This document shows, piece after piece, positions 52,989 to 60,502 of a stretch of DNA of 64,000 nucleotides. This DNA comes from Pseudophaeobacter sp. Lineage in GTDB: Bacteria > Pseudomonadota > Alphaproteobacteria > Rhodobacterales > Rhodobacteraceae. The stretch's first letter is position 1; every line of letters starts with the position of its first letter. Made by a program: the position numbers and the translations under genes. The stretch is from assembly GCA_027019165.1 (NCBI GenBank), contig JALUXC010000003.1, positions 186,001 to 250,000 on the forward strand, written 5' to 3'. Below the pieces are notes generated by a model. That model saw only the letters and a program-made list of their open reading frames with translations, was not told the DNA's origin and made no database searches.

Positions 52989-53630
52989 TCAAGCGTCGGG
53001 TTGCACCGCATCCGGGTGAGCGGCGGCAAAGGCGGGATGCTGGGCGCAGGCGTCCTCTACCGCCAACAGACGCGGCAGGTCCGAGATATCCGCCTCCCAA
53101 CGCCGGGCGTTGTAGATCTGCGGCATCAGGCAGATATCGGCCAGACCGGGGGCGTCGCCGGTGCAATAGGGCGCCTGCTCAAACCCTGCCAGCAGTGCTT
53201 CGAACGCCTGCAGGCCAGGGCGGATGAAATGCTGCATCCAGACCTTTGGCATATCCTCGCGACCGCCGCTCAGCCCGGTTGCGTGGCGGGCCACGGCAAG
53301 ATTGCAGACCGGATGGATATCCACGGCGATGGATTGGGCTAGCGCCTGCGCCTGTGCGCGCTTGGCGGGCTCTTTCGGGAGAAGGTTCAGATCTCGGGTC
53401 TGGTCCAGGTAGTCGAGGATCGCCAAGGATTGCGTTAGCCGCAGCCCGTCGATCTCCAGCACCGGCACGAAACCTTGCGGGTTGCGTGCCAGATGTTCGG
53501 GGCTGCGTTGCTCTCCCTTTACCAGATCCACGGGGATGGACTGGTAGTCGATCCCGGCAAGGTTCAGCGCAATGCGCAGCCGGTAGCTGGCCGAGGAGCG
53601 CCAGTAATCAAAAAGAACCACATCCGTCAT
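52989..53630 (-). CDS. maiA: Maleylacetoacetate isomerase
   Basis: The 213-residue zeta-class glutathione S-transferase isomerizes maleylacetoacetate to fumarylacetoacetate. The zeta signature region YWRSSASYRLRIALNLAG (S-S-x-S/C-x-W/Y-R-V-type active-site loop) is at the N-terminus, with QSLAILDYL in the thioredoxin-like domain and GDAPGLADICLMPQIYNA in the C-terminal helical domain. It completes the hmgA-maiA-fahA pathway in the same operon. A hairpin precedes it. Confidence 0.93.
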   Translation of the reverse strand: MTDVVLFDYWRSSASYRLRIALNLAGIDYQSIPVDLVKGEQRSPEHLARNPQGFVPVLEIDGLRLTQSLAILDYLDQTRDLNLLPKEPAKRAQAQALAQSIAVDIHPVCNLAVARHATGLSGGREDMPKVWMQHFIRPGLQAFEALLAGFEQAPYCTGDAPGLADICLMPQIYNARRWEADISDLPRLLAVEDACAQHPAFAAAHPDAVQPDA

Positions 53631-53652
53631 GTCGCGTCTCCCATATAGAAAT

Positions 53653-53677
53653 CCGCACCCGAGCGGGCCGGGTGCGG
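53653..53677 (-). terminator. Intercistronic hairpin between the VOC gene and maiA
   Basis: CCGCACCCG (53653-53661) pairs with CGGGTGCGG (53669-53677), a perfect 9-bp stem. The U-rich tail is on the plus strand side, so for this operon it is more likely a processing or stability element than a terminator. Confidence 0.55.
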
Positions 53678-53699
53678 TTTGTCTTTTTGTGGCTGAGGA

Positions 53700-54242
53700 T
53701 CAGAGGTCACTCAACTCTTTTGCATGCAGCCAGTCGGCGTGTTTGGGGGCCTTCTTGGTCTTGGACCATTCCTCCAGCATCTCCCATTTCACCGCGTCGA
53801 GTTTCTCCAGCAGCGCATCTTCTTCCGGGTCAGGGCAGGCCAGTTCCACACGGTGGCCATTGGGGTCGAAGAAGTAGATCGAATGGAAGATTGAATGGTC
53901 GGTAACGCCCAGCACCTCAACCCCGTTGGCCTCGAGGTGCTCCTTGAATTCGATCAGCGTGTCGCGGTCCTTCACCTTGAAGGCGATGTGCTGCACCCAT
54001 TCCGGCGTGTTCAGATCGCGGCCCATCTCGGGCTTGGTGGGCAGCTCGAAAAACGCCAGAACATTGCCGTCGCCCGCATCCATGAAGACGTGCATATAAG
54101 GGTCGGGTTCATGGGTGGATGGGACGTGATCCTCGGCAATCGCCAGGACAAAGTCCATCTTCAGCATCTTGTTATACCACTCCACCGTTTGTTTGGCGTC
54201 CTTGCAGCGGTAGGCGACGTGGTGGATTTTCTCGATTTTCAC
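53700..54242 (-). CDS. VOC-fold (glyoxalase-like) dioxygenase-family protein
   Basis: The 180-residue protein has a two-module vicinal oxygen chelate fold. Metal-binding candidates are His7/His8 in KIHHVAYRC, His in WVQHIAFKV and Glu in GHRVELACPD, arranged as in glyoxalase or small extradiol enzymes. It starts at GTG 54242 with GGAGGAG 5 bases upstream and overlaps the DUF2783 stop (GTGA). Tight linkage to the FAD hydroxylase and hmg genes suggests it acts on an aromatic or ring-fission intermediate. The substrate is unknown. Confidence 0.8.
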   Translation of the reverse strand: MKIEKIHHVAYRCKDAKQTVEWYNKMLKMDFVLAIAEDHVPSTHEPDPYMHVFMDAGDGNVLAFFELPTKPEMGRDLNTPEWVQHIAFKVKDRDTLIEFKEHLEANGVEVLGVTDHSIFHSIYFFDPNGHRVELACPDPEEDALLEKLDAVKWEMLEEWSKTKKAPKHADWLHAKELSDL

Positions 54243-54451
54243 TTGCTCTCCTCCGAGGGCTGAAGCGCGGCAGCGGCCAGCGCCTGTTTCAGGATCGCGC
54301 GTTTCCCGATGTGGTTGGACAGGACCAGAACCAGCCGTGCATTGAGCGCATCGCTGTCGGCCTTGGTGAGGCCTTCATGAGCGGTCAGAAGGTCGGCGTA
54401 GAAATCATCTGCGCCATCGATGTTCGGGGTTAGGATCAGTTGGTCGGACAT
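54239..54451 (-). CDS. DUF2783 small protein
   Basis: The 70-residue protein (MSDQLILTPNIDGADDFYADLL, then DALNARLVLVLSNHIG) is of the DUF2783 family, often encoded next to an FAD-dependent aromatic hydroxylase. It has no signal, membrane segment or cysteines. It lies between the FAD hydroxylase (5-base gap) and the VOC gene (4-base overlap), so the three are likely translated together. A role as helper or subunit of the hydroxylase is inference. Confidence 0.8.
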   Translation of the reverse strand: MSDQLILTPNIDGADDFYADLLTAHEGLTKADSDALNARLVLVLSNHIGKRAILKQALAAAALQPSEESK

Positions 54452-54456
54452 CGCTG

Positions 54457-56070
54457 TTACTCCTTGCCCACAGCGCGGCGGATGGCGGCGCGGAACTGGT
54501 TATCGTCATAGGTGCCGCGGCGCGCGGCCACGTGTTGATCGGGGCGGATCAGGTAGACGCCGCTGTCATTGTCGCCAAGGTAGCGTTCCTTCAGCGCCAT
54601 GGTGCGGTCGTCCTTGACCGAGAGCGCCAGGCGCGTAACTTCGATGCCCTCTTCCTCGATCACATCGGGGGCCTCGGCGTCGATGGTCAGAAGGGTGAAC
54701 TTGTCCGCCAGTTTCGGCAGCAGGAACTCATCCCCCAAAGGCGCATCCGGGCAGGGGGAGCCGGGGCGCGTGCGCGCAGGCCCGTCCTGCAACGCATCGG
54801 CGGAATTCAAGGTAGAGCCGTCATAGGTGCAGGGCACCGACAGGCGGCCCGAGTTCACCAGCGGGCGGGCAAATGCGTGATGCTCGCTGAGGTCCAGAAC
54901 CGCATCGCGCAGCACGCGGGACATTTCCGATTTTGGCGTGATGAAATCGGTGGAGCGGCTGGAGTTAAGGATATTCTCATCCGCGCCGTGAACACGCTCC
55001 TGATCATAGCTGTCCAGCAGGCTTTCGGGCGCTTTCCCCTCCATCACCAGTTTCAGCTTCCAGCAGAGGTTATCGGTGTCCTGAAGCCCCGAGTTCGCAC
55101 CGCGTGCCCCAAAGGGGGAAACCTGATGCGCGGCATCGCCCGCGAACAGCACGCGGCCATGGCGGAATTTTTCCATGCGGCGGCACTGGAAGGTGTAGAT
55201 CGACACCCATTCGAGTTCGAACTTCACGTCTTCGCCCAGCATTTCCTTCAGGCGCGGAATGACGTTTTCGGGGCGCTTTTCACGCTCCTTGTCGATGTCC
55301 CAGCCCAGTTGCAGGTCAATGCGCCAGACCCCATCGGGTTGTTTGTGCAGCAGCGCCGACTGGCCCTTGTTGAAGGGCGGATCGAACCAGAACCAGCGCT
55401 CGGTTGGGAAATCCGCATCCATGACCACATCTGCGATCAGGAAGTTGTCCTCGAACACACGACCCACGAAATCGAGCCCCAGCATGGTCCGGGTCGGCGA
55501 GCCTGCGCCATCACAGGCGATCAGCCAGTCGGCCTCGATGTTGTACGAGCCTTCGGGCGTGTCGATTTCCAGCGTGACGTGATCGGGGTGGGTGCCAATG
55601 GCGGAGACCTTGTTGCGGCCACGGATTTCAATCGGGGCGCCTTCCGCTTGCAGCTCCTTGACCCGGTTCACCAGGTATTCTTCGAAGTAATACTGTTGCA
55701 GGTTGATGAAGGCGGGGCGCTGGTGGCCCTCCTCAGGCAGAAGGTTGAAGTCATAGACCTGGCGGTCATCAAAGAAGACCTTGCCGAGGTTCCATTGAAC
55801 GCCCTTGTCGACCATCGGCTGACCACAGCCCAGCCGGTCGAGGATCTCCAGCGGGCGTTTGGCGAAACAGATGGCGCGGGAGCCGAAGCTGACCTTGTCG
55901 TTGTCATCCAGCACCACGGCTTCGATGCCCTGCTGGGCCAGATCGATGGCGGCGGCCAGACCAACGGGGCCTGCGCCAATGATCACCACCTTGCGCCGCA
56001 CCGGCGCCGGGGCGTCCTGATCCGCATGGCGTTCATACGGGTACAGGGGCACTTCAAAGATCTTGTTCAT
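54457..56070 (-). CDS. FAD-dependent aromatic hydroxylase (MhpA-like)
   Basis: The 537-residue class A flavoprotein monooxygenase has the FAD-binding GxGxxG in KVVIIGAGPVGLAAAIDL, the NADPH/FAD DG motif in IACDGAGSPTRTMLGL and the GD motif in VLFAGDAAHQVSPFGARGANSG, with a C-terminal thioredoxin-like region. The closest named type I can suggest is 3-(3-hydroxyphenyl)propionate or 3-hydroxyphenylacetate hydroxylase. In an operon with hmgA, producing homogentisate from a monohydroxyphenylacetate is plausible but unproven. ATG 56070 starts MNKIFEVPLYPYE. Confidence 0.85.
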   Translation of the reverse strand: MNKIFEVPLYPYERHADQDAPAPVRRKVVIIGAGPVGLAAAIDLAQQGIEAVVLDDNDKVSFGSRAICFAKRPLEILDRLGCGQPMVDKGVQWNLGKVFFDDRQVYDFNLLPEEGHQRPAFINLQQYYFEEYLVNRVKELQAEGAPIEIRGRNKVSAIGTHPDHVTLEIDTPEGSYNIEADWLIACDGAGSPTRTMLGLDFVGRVFEDNFLIADVVMDADFPTERWFWFDPPFNKGQSALLHKQPDGVWRIDLQLGWDIDKEREKRPENVIPRLKEMLGEDVKFELEWVSIYTFQCRRMEKFRHGRVLFAGDAAHQVSPFGARGANSGLQDTDNLCWKLKLVMEGKAPESLLDSYDQERVHGADENILNSSRSTDFITPKSEMSRVLRDAVLDLSEHHAFARPLVNSGRLSVPCTYDGSTLNSADALQDGPARTRPGSPCPDAPLGDEFLLPKLADKFTLLTIDAEAPDVIEEEGIEVTRLALSVKDDRTMALKERYLGDNDSGVYLIRPDQHVAARRGTYDDNQFRAAIRRAVGKE

Positions 56071-56114
56071 CTGGTGTCCTCCCAAATGGTGCCGATTGGC
56101 ACGACTTCTCTGGT

Positions 56115-56140
56115 TCCCGGCCTGAACGCGCAGGCCGGGA
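56115..56140 (-). terminator. Intercistronic hairpin upstream of the FAD hydroxylase gene
   Basis: TCCCGGCCTG (56115-56124) pairs perfectly with CAGGCCGGGA (56131-56140) around a 6-base loop, in the 138-base gap between the MBL-fold and hydroxylase genes. No U tract is seen. Confidence 0.6.
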
Positions 56141-56208
56141 GGCTATGGTCATCGTCTCATGTCTTTTTGTGGCGCGGTACGATCTGGATCAAACCGCTCC
56201 AACGGGCC

Positions 56209-57159
56209 TCACCCTTGCAGCGCTTCCCACATTTCCAGATCGCGCTGGGCGGTCCATATGCGGGGGGTGTCGATATCCAGTGCCTCGTCATAGGCACGGG
56301 CGACGTTGAAGGGCAGGCAGTGCTCGTAGATCGCGTAGTCCTTGAACTTGGGATCGCATTCGGCGCGCACCGCATCCCAGGCCTCTTTCAGAGTGCCGCC
56401 GCGAAGGGCGACACGGGCAGCCGGGCTGTAGGTTGAGCGCACGAAGTCTTTGGTCGAATCAAGGGCGGCATTGACCATCTCTTTGCCCACCAGCGCATCG
56501 CCGCGCCCCGGCGCAATGGCGTCGAGATCAAAGCCTCGGATGCGTTCCAGCGTGCCCGGCCAGTCATGGAAATGGCCGTCACCGCAGTAGCAGGCCGAGT
56601 GGTATTCGACGATGTCGCCGGTGAACATAACATTCTGATCGGGTACGTAGACGACAATATCGCCGGCGGTATGGGCGCGCCCCAGATGCATCAGGTCGAT
56701 GCGGCGCTTGCCAAGGTAGACGGTCATACGGTCGGTAAAGGTTGTGGTCGGGTAAGTCAGCCCTGGAATGCTCTCGTGGCCTTCGAACAGGCGCGGGAAG
56801 CGTTGGAATTCGCTGTCCCAATCCTCTTTGCCGCGTTCAGCCACCATGGCACGGGCTTTTTCGCCCATGATCACTTGCTGCGCGCCAAAGGCCGATGCGC
56901 CAAGCACCCGCACCGCGTGGTAATGGGTCAGTACAACGTGGGTGATCGGCTTGTCGGTCACCGAGCGCACGCATTCTATCACCTTGTTGGCCAGGCGCGG
57001 GGTGGCCTGCGCCTCGACGATCATCACGCTATCATCGCCGATGATCACGCCCGAGTTCGGATCACCCTCGGCGGTGAAGGCGTAAAGCCCCTCGCCCACT
57101 TCGGTGAAGCTGATTTTCTTTTCGGTCATGTCGCCTTGCGACGCGAATGCCTTTGCCAT
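56209..57159 (-). CDS. MBL-fold protein with altered metal motif
   Basis: The 316-residue metallo-beta-lactamase fold protein has its usual HxHxDH motif reading HYHAVR (His79, His81, Val83, Arg84), so the Asp and His that bind the second metal are missing. Other features remain: GRAHTAGDIVVYVP, FTGDIVEYHSACYCGDGHFHDW, and a long helical C-terminus. It may hold a single metal or act on a different substrate. Despite the change the fold and neighbours are conserved-looking. ATG 57159 (MAKAFASQGD) is preferred; it sits between fahA and the FAD hydroxylase in the hmg operon. Confidence 0.82.
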   Translation of the reverse strand: MAKAFASQGDMTEKKISFTEVGEGLYAFTAEGDPNSGVIIGDDSVMIVEAQATPRLANKVIECVRSVTDKPITHVVLTHYHAVRVLGASAFGAQQVIMGEKARAMVAERGKEDWDSEFQRFPRLFEGHESIPGLTYPTTTFTDRMTVYLGKRRIDLMHLGRAHTAGDIVVYVPDQNVMFTGDIVEYHSACYCGDGHFHDWPGTLERIRGFDLDAIAPGRGDALVGKEMVNAALDSTKDFVRSTYSPAARVALRGGTLKEAWDAVRAECDPKFKDYAIYEHCLPFNVARAYDEALDIDTPRIWTAQRDLEMWEALQG

Positions 57160-57182
57160 GTGTTCAGTCCTTTTGCGGTGTG

Positions 57183-57213
57183 CCGAAAGACCAGCGAGTG
57201 GGGCGGTCTTCGG
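57183..57213 (-). terminator. Bulged intercistronic hairpin between fahA and the MBL gene
   Basis: CCGAAAGACC (57183-57192) pairs with GGTCTTCGG (57205-57213) with a one-base bulge. It is weaker than the other stems in this operon. Confidence 0.35.
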
Positions 57214-57239
57214 TGCCTGTGTTGTTTGAGGGGGGGCGC

Positions 57240-58496
57240 TTAGCGCTTGTAAGGGTCGTCCAGCGCGGGCAGCACCTTGCCCACACATTCACCAAACCCG
57301 ATCATGTAGCCATCGCCCTTGGCCGCGCCCTTGAGGGTCAGCGTGTCGCCATCGGCGATAAAGGACCGTTCCTCACCGGTCTCCAGCGTCAGCGGCTCTT
57401 TGCCGCCCCAGCTGAGCTCCAAGAGCGAGCCGCGGCTTTCCTTGGTCGGCCCGGAAATGGTACCGGATCCCAACAGATCGCCTGCGTTCATCGGGCAGCC
57501 CGAGGTGCTGTGATGGGCCAGCTGCTGCGCGGCGGAGTAGTACATCTCCTTGTAGTTGGTCTGTGCGATGGTGGTTGCTTCCTTGCCGTCCGGTGCCATG
57601 GTGACCTCAAGGTCGATGTCATAGAGCATCGGCCCGCAGTCTTTGATGTGGTCCAAGAGCTCCACCTCGCGCTCGGGCGTGTCGCAACGGAAGGGTTCCA
57701 GCGCGGCCTTGGTCACGATCCAGGGGCTGATGGTGGTGGCGGTCGCCTTGGCCTGAAACGGGCCAAGCGGCTGGTATTCCCAGGCCTGGATATCCCGCGC
57801 GGACCAGTCATTCAGCAGCACGTAGCCAAAGATATTGGCGTCGGCCTCGGCCACGGTGATCGGGCCTTCGGAGGGGGTGCCGACGATGGCGCCCATTTCC
57901 AGCTCGATATCAAAGCGCGCGCAGGGGGCCCAGCGGGGGGCGTCGTCATTCGGACCCTTCAGCTGACCCCAAGGGCGGCGCACATCGGTGCCGGACACGA
58001 CGACCGAGGAGGCGCGGCCATTGTAGCCGATCGGAATGTGCAGCCAGTTCGGGGGCAGCGCGTTTTCCGGCCCGCGGAACATGGTGCCGACGTTCATGGC
58101 GTGATGTTTGCCCGCATAAAAGTCGGTGTATTCGCTGACCATCATCGGCATGTGCAGCTCGGCGTCCTTCATCGGCACCAAAAGCGGCTCTACCTTGGCC
58201 TTCTCTGCCGCACCTTCGGACAGAAGTGCGATCAGCCGTTCACGCAGGGCGGCCCAGACGGCGGGGCCTTCCTCCATCAGGTCATTCCAAAAGGGGACCT
58301 CGAACAGGGCATAGTCGGTCAGATCGATGAGGCCTGCCTCTTCGGCGGCCTGCATATCGAGGATCATATCACCAATGGCGACGCCGCAGCGGGGGTCTTC
58401 TTCTCCAACGGAGAAGACGCCATAGGGCAGGTTGTTCAGCGGAAAAGGCGTGTCGGCGGAATTGGCCGAGGCGACCCAGGATTTCAAAAGGGGCAT
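57240..58496 (-). CDS. fahA: Fumarylacetoacetase
   Basis: The 418-residue enzyme hydrolyses fumarylacetoacetate to fumarate and acetoacetate, the last step of tyrosine/homogentisate degradation. An N-terminal SH3-like domain (SANSADTPFPLNNLPYGVFS) is followed by the FAH catalytic domain with EYTDFYAGKHHAMNVGTMFRG, the metal-binding ARFDIELEMGAIVG and LLNDWSARDIQAWEYQPLGPFQAK. ATG 58496 (MPLLKSWVASAN) is chosen over an open codon at 58508. It follows hmgA by 69 bases with a hairpin between. Confidence 0.95.
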   Translation of the reverse strand: MPLLKSWVASANSADTPFPLNNLPYGVFSVGEEDPRCGVAIGDMILDMQAAEEAGLIDLTDYALFEVPFWNDLMEEGPAVWAALRERLIALLSEGAAEKAKVEPLLVPMKDAELHMPMMVSEYTDFYAGKHHAMNVGTMFRGPENALPPNWLHIPIGYNGRASSVVVSGTDVRRPWGQLKGPNDDAPRWAPCARFDIELEMGAIVGTPSEGPITVAEADANIFGYVLLNDWSARDIQAWEYQPLGPFQAKATATTISPWIVTKAALEPFRCDTPEREVELLDHIKDCGPMLYDIDLEVTMAPDGKEATTIAQTNYKEMYYSAAQQLAHHSTSGCPMNAGDLLGSGTISGPTKESRGSLLELSWGGKEPLTLETGEERSFIADGDTLTLKGAAKGDGYMIGFGECVGKVLPALDDPYKR

Positions 58497-58521
58497 GGTG
58501 TCTCCCAAATATGTAGTATGC

Positions 58522-58542
58522 GCGCCGGGATCACCCCGGCGC
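58522..58542 (-). terminator. Intercistronic hairpin between hmgA and fahA
   Basis: GCGCCGGG (58522-58529) pairs with CCCGGCGC (58535-58542) around an ATCAC loop, 24 bases after the hmgA stop. No U tract is seen, so read-through into fahA is expected. Confidence 0.55.
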
Positions 58543-58565
58543 TGAAAACGGCTATCGCAACAGGC

Positions 58566-59921
58566 TTACTTCAGACCCGGCGTGCCGTCGAATTTCTTTT
58601 CGATGTCGGACCAGCAGTCGATGTAATCGTCCTGCAGCGGCGCCTCCTTGGCGGCGAATTCGGTCAGGTGCTGCGGGAAGCGGGTCTCGAACATGAAGGA
58701 CATGGTGTTCTCCAGCTTCTCCGGCCCGAGGTTGGAATTCGACGCGCCTTCAAAGGCGTTCTTGTCCGGCCCATGCGGTAGCATCATGTTGTGCAAGGAC
58801 ATGCCACCGGGGATAAAGCCCTGGGGCTTGGCATCATACTGGCCGTAGATATTGCCCATCAGCTCGGACATGATGTTCTTGTGATACCAGGGCGGGCGGA
58901 AAGTGTTTTCCGCCACCATCCAGCGTTCGCGGAACAGCACAAAGTCGATATTCGCAGTGCCGGGCTGGCCCGAGGGCGCGGTCAGCACGGTGAAGATCGA
59001 GGGATCGGGGTGGTCGAACAGGATCGCGCCGACCGGGCAATAGGTGCGCAGGTCGTATTTCACCGGCGCGTAGTTGCCGTGCCAGGCGACCACGTCGAGC
59101 GGCGAATGGCCGATCTTGGTCTCGTGGAACTGGCCGCACCATTTGATGGTCACGGTGGAGGGCACTTCGCGGTCCTCGAATGCTGCCACCGGCGCCTTGA
59201 AGTCGCGCGGGTTGGCCATGCAGTTGGCGCCAATGGGGCCACGGCCCGGCAGCTCGAACTTTTGTCCGTAGTTTTCGCAGACAAAGCCGCGGGCGGGGCC
59301 TTCGAGAACCTCGACGCGATAGAGTAGACCGCGCGGCAGGATGGCGATCTCTTTTGGTTCCAGATCGATGATGCCGAGTTCCGTGCAGAACCGAAGGCGG
59401 CCTTCCTGCGGGACGACCAGAAGTTCACTATCGGCCGAGAAGAAATAACTGTCCTTCATCGACTCGGTCACCAGATACACATGGCTTGCCATGCCGACCT
59501 GGGTGTTCACATCGCCTGCCGTGGTCATGGTGCGCATGCCGGTGAGCCAGGTCAGCGCCTCGCCGCTGTGGGCCACCGGATCCCAGCGGTACTGACCCAG
59601 CGAGGTCACATCGGGGTCGACGCAGGGCGCGGATTTCCAATAGGGCAGGTCAATCTTCTCATAACGGTGGGAATGCTTCACCGAGGGACGGATGCGGTAG
59701 CACCAGGTGCGCTCGACGCGCTCGGCAGTAAAGGCCGTGCCGCTCAGCTGTTCGCCATAAAGACCATAGTTGCACTTTTGCGGGCTGTTCATGCCTTCGG
59801 GCAGAGCACCGGGCAGGGCCTCGGTCTCATAGTCATTGCCAAAGCCGGGCATATAGCCCTCATGCGGGCCAGCAAGCGACGGGGCTTGGATCATTTCGTG
59901 CGGATGTACAGGACGATTCAT
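58566..59921 (-). CDS. hmgA: Homogentisate 1,2-dioxygenase
   Basis: The 451-residue enzyme opens the homogentisate ring to maleylacetoacetate. Family blocks are [43 protein letters not shown] at the N-terminus, then [16 protein letters not shown] in the cupin core and [44 protein letters not shown] carrying the iron ligands and the active-site HG. GGAGG precedes ATG 59921. It is the first gene of the operon and diverges from a MarR regulator across 71 bases. Confidence 0.97.
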   Translation of the reverse strand: MNRPVHPHEMIQAPSLAGPHEGYMPGFGNDYETEALPGALPEGMNSPQKCNYGLYGEQLSGTAFTAERVERTWCYRIRPSVKHSHRYEKIDLPYWKSAPCVDPDVTSLGQYRWDPVAHSGEALTWLTGMRTMTTAGDVNTQVGMASHVYLVTESMKDSYFFSADSELLVVPQEGRLRFCTELGIIDLEPKEIAILPRGLLYRVEVLEGPARGFVCENYGQKFELPGRGPIGANCMANPRDFKAPVAAFEDREVPSTVTIKWCGQFHETKIGHSPLDVVAWHGNYAPVKYDLRTYCPVGAILFDHPDPSIFTVLTAPSGQPGTANIDFVLFRERWMVAENTFRPPWYHKNIMSELMGNIYGQYDAKPQGFIPGGMSLHNMMLPHGPDKNAFEGASNSNLGPEKLENTMSFMFETRFPQHLTEFAAKEAPLQDDYIDCWSDIEKKFDGTPGLK

Positions 59922-59954
59922 GGCGCGTTCCTCCTTTTCTGCTTGTCGGGGTAA

Positions 59955-59972
59955 TAGTTGTTTTTGTAACTA
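59955..59972. promoter_or_regulatory. Candidate MarR operator in the hmgA/marR gap
   Basis: TAGTT-N8-AACTA (59955-59972) is an inverted repeat centred in the 71-base divergent gap and flanked by near-identical AAAAGGAGG ribosome-binding sites for hmgA and marR. One bound repressor could block both promoters. Confidence 0.5.
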
Positions 59973-59992
59973 ACAAGGAAAAGGAGGCGCAA

Positions 59993-60433
59993 ATGCCGGA
60001 AAAAGATGATTTCGTTTTGCAGGATTTCCTGCCCTTCCTGCTGAACCGCGCGGCCGAAGAAAGCTCGCTCGCCTTTCAGTCTTACTACAAAAACCGCTAT
60101 GGGATGCTGCGCAACGAATGGCGGGTTTTGTTCCATCTGGGAACCTACGGCACCATGACGGCCAAGGACATCGGCCAGCGCGCCAAGATCCACAAGACCA
60201 AGATCAGTCGCGCCGTGGCCAAGCTGACCGAGCGGCGGTTCATCACCCGAAGCCGGGACGAAAACGACCGTCGGTCCGAGCATTTGCAGCTGACCCCTGC
60301 GGGTGAGGCAGCCTATCGAGACCTGCGCGGGCAGGCGGCCAGCTACGATAAACAGCTGGCGAGCCGTTTTTCGGCGGAAGAAGAAAAGGTCCTGCGGCGG
60401 ATGCTGCGCCAATTGGCGTGTATCGAGCCATAG
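59993..60433 (+). CDS. MarR-family regulator, probable homogentisate operon repressor
   Basis: The 146-residue MarR protein has FQSYYKNRYGMLRNEWRVLFHLGTYGTMTAKDIGQRAKIHKTKISRAVAKL as the winged helix and RSRDENDRRSEHLQLT as the wing. AAAAGGAGG precedes ATG 59993. Divergence from hmgA fits an HmgR-like local repressor, although the classic Pseudomonas HmgR is of the IclR family. It is followed 69 bases later by a cyclase gene on the same strand. Confidence 0.88.
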   Translation: MPEKDDFVLQDFLPFLLNRAAEESSLAFQSYYKNRYGMLRNEWRVLFHLGTYGTMTAKDIGQRAKIHKTKISRAVAKLTERRFITRSRDENDRRSEHLQLTPAGEAAYRDLRGQAASYDKQLASRFSAEEEKVLRRMLRQLACIEP

Positions 60434-60502
60434 ACATTTGCCGGTCGGCTGCCCAAATGACAGGACAACGCGCGGCTTCGCGCAATACCCAAGGATTTCC
60501 CG

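Noticed and set aside
54532-56436. A 634-codon plus-strand open frame opposite the FAD hydroxylase
   Set aside because: It is a shadow of the flavoprotein gene, whose GxGxxG and GD motifs are on the minus strand.
57147-58781. A 544-codon plus-strand open frame opposite fahA
   Set aside because: It is antisense to fumarylacetoacetase; no start signal or family pattern is seen.
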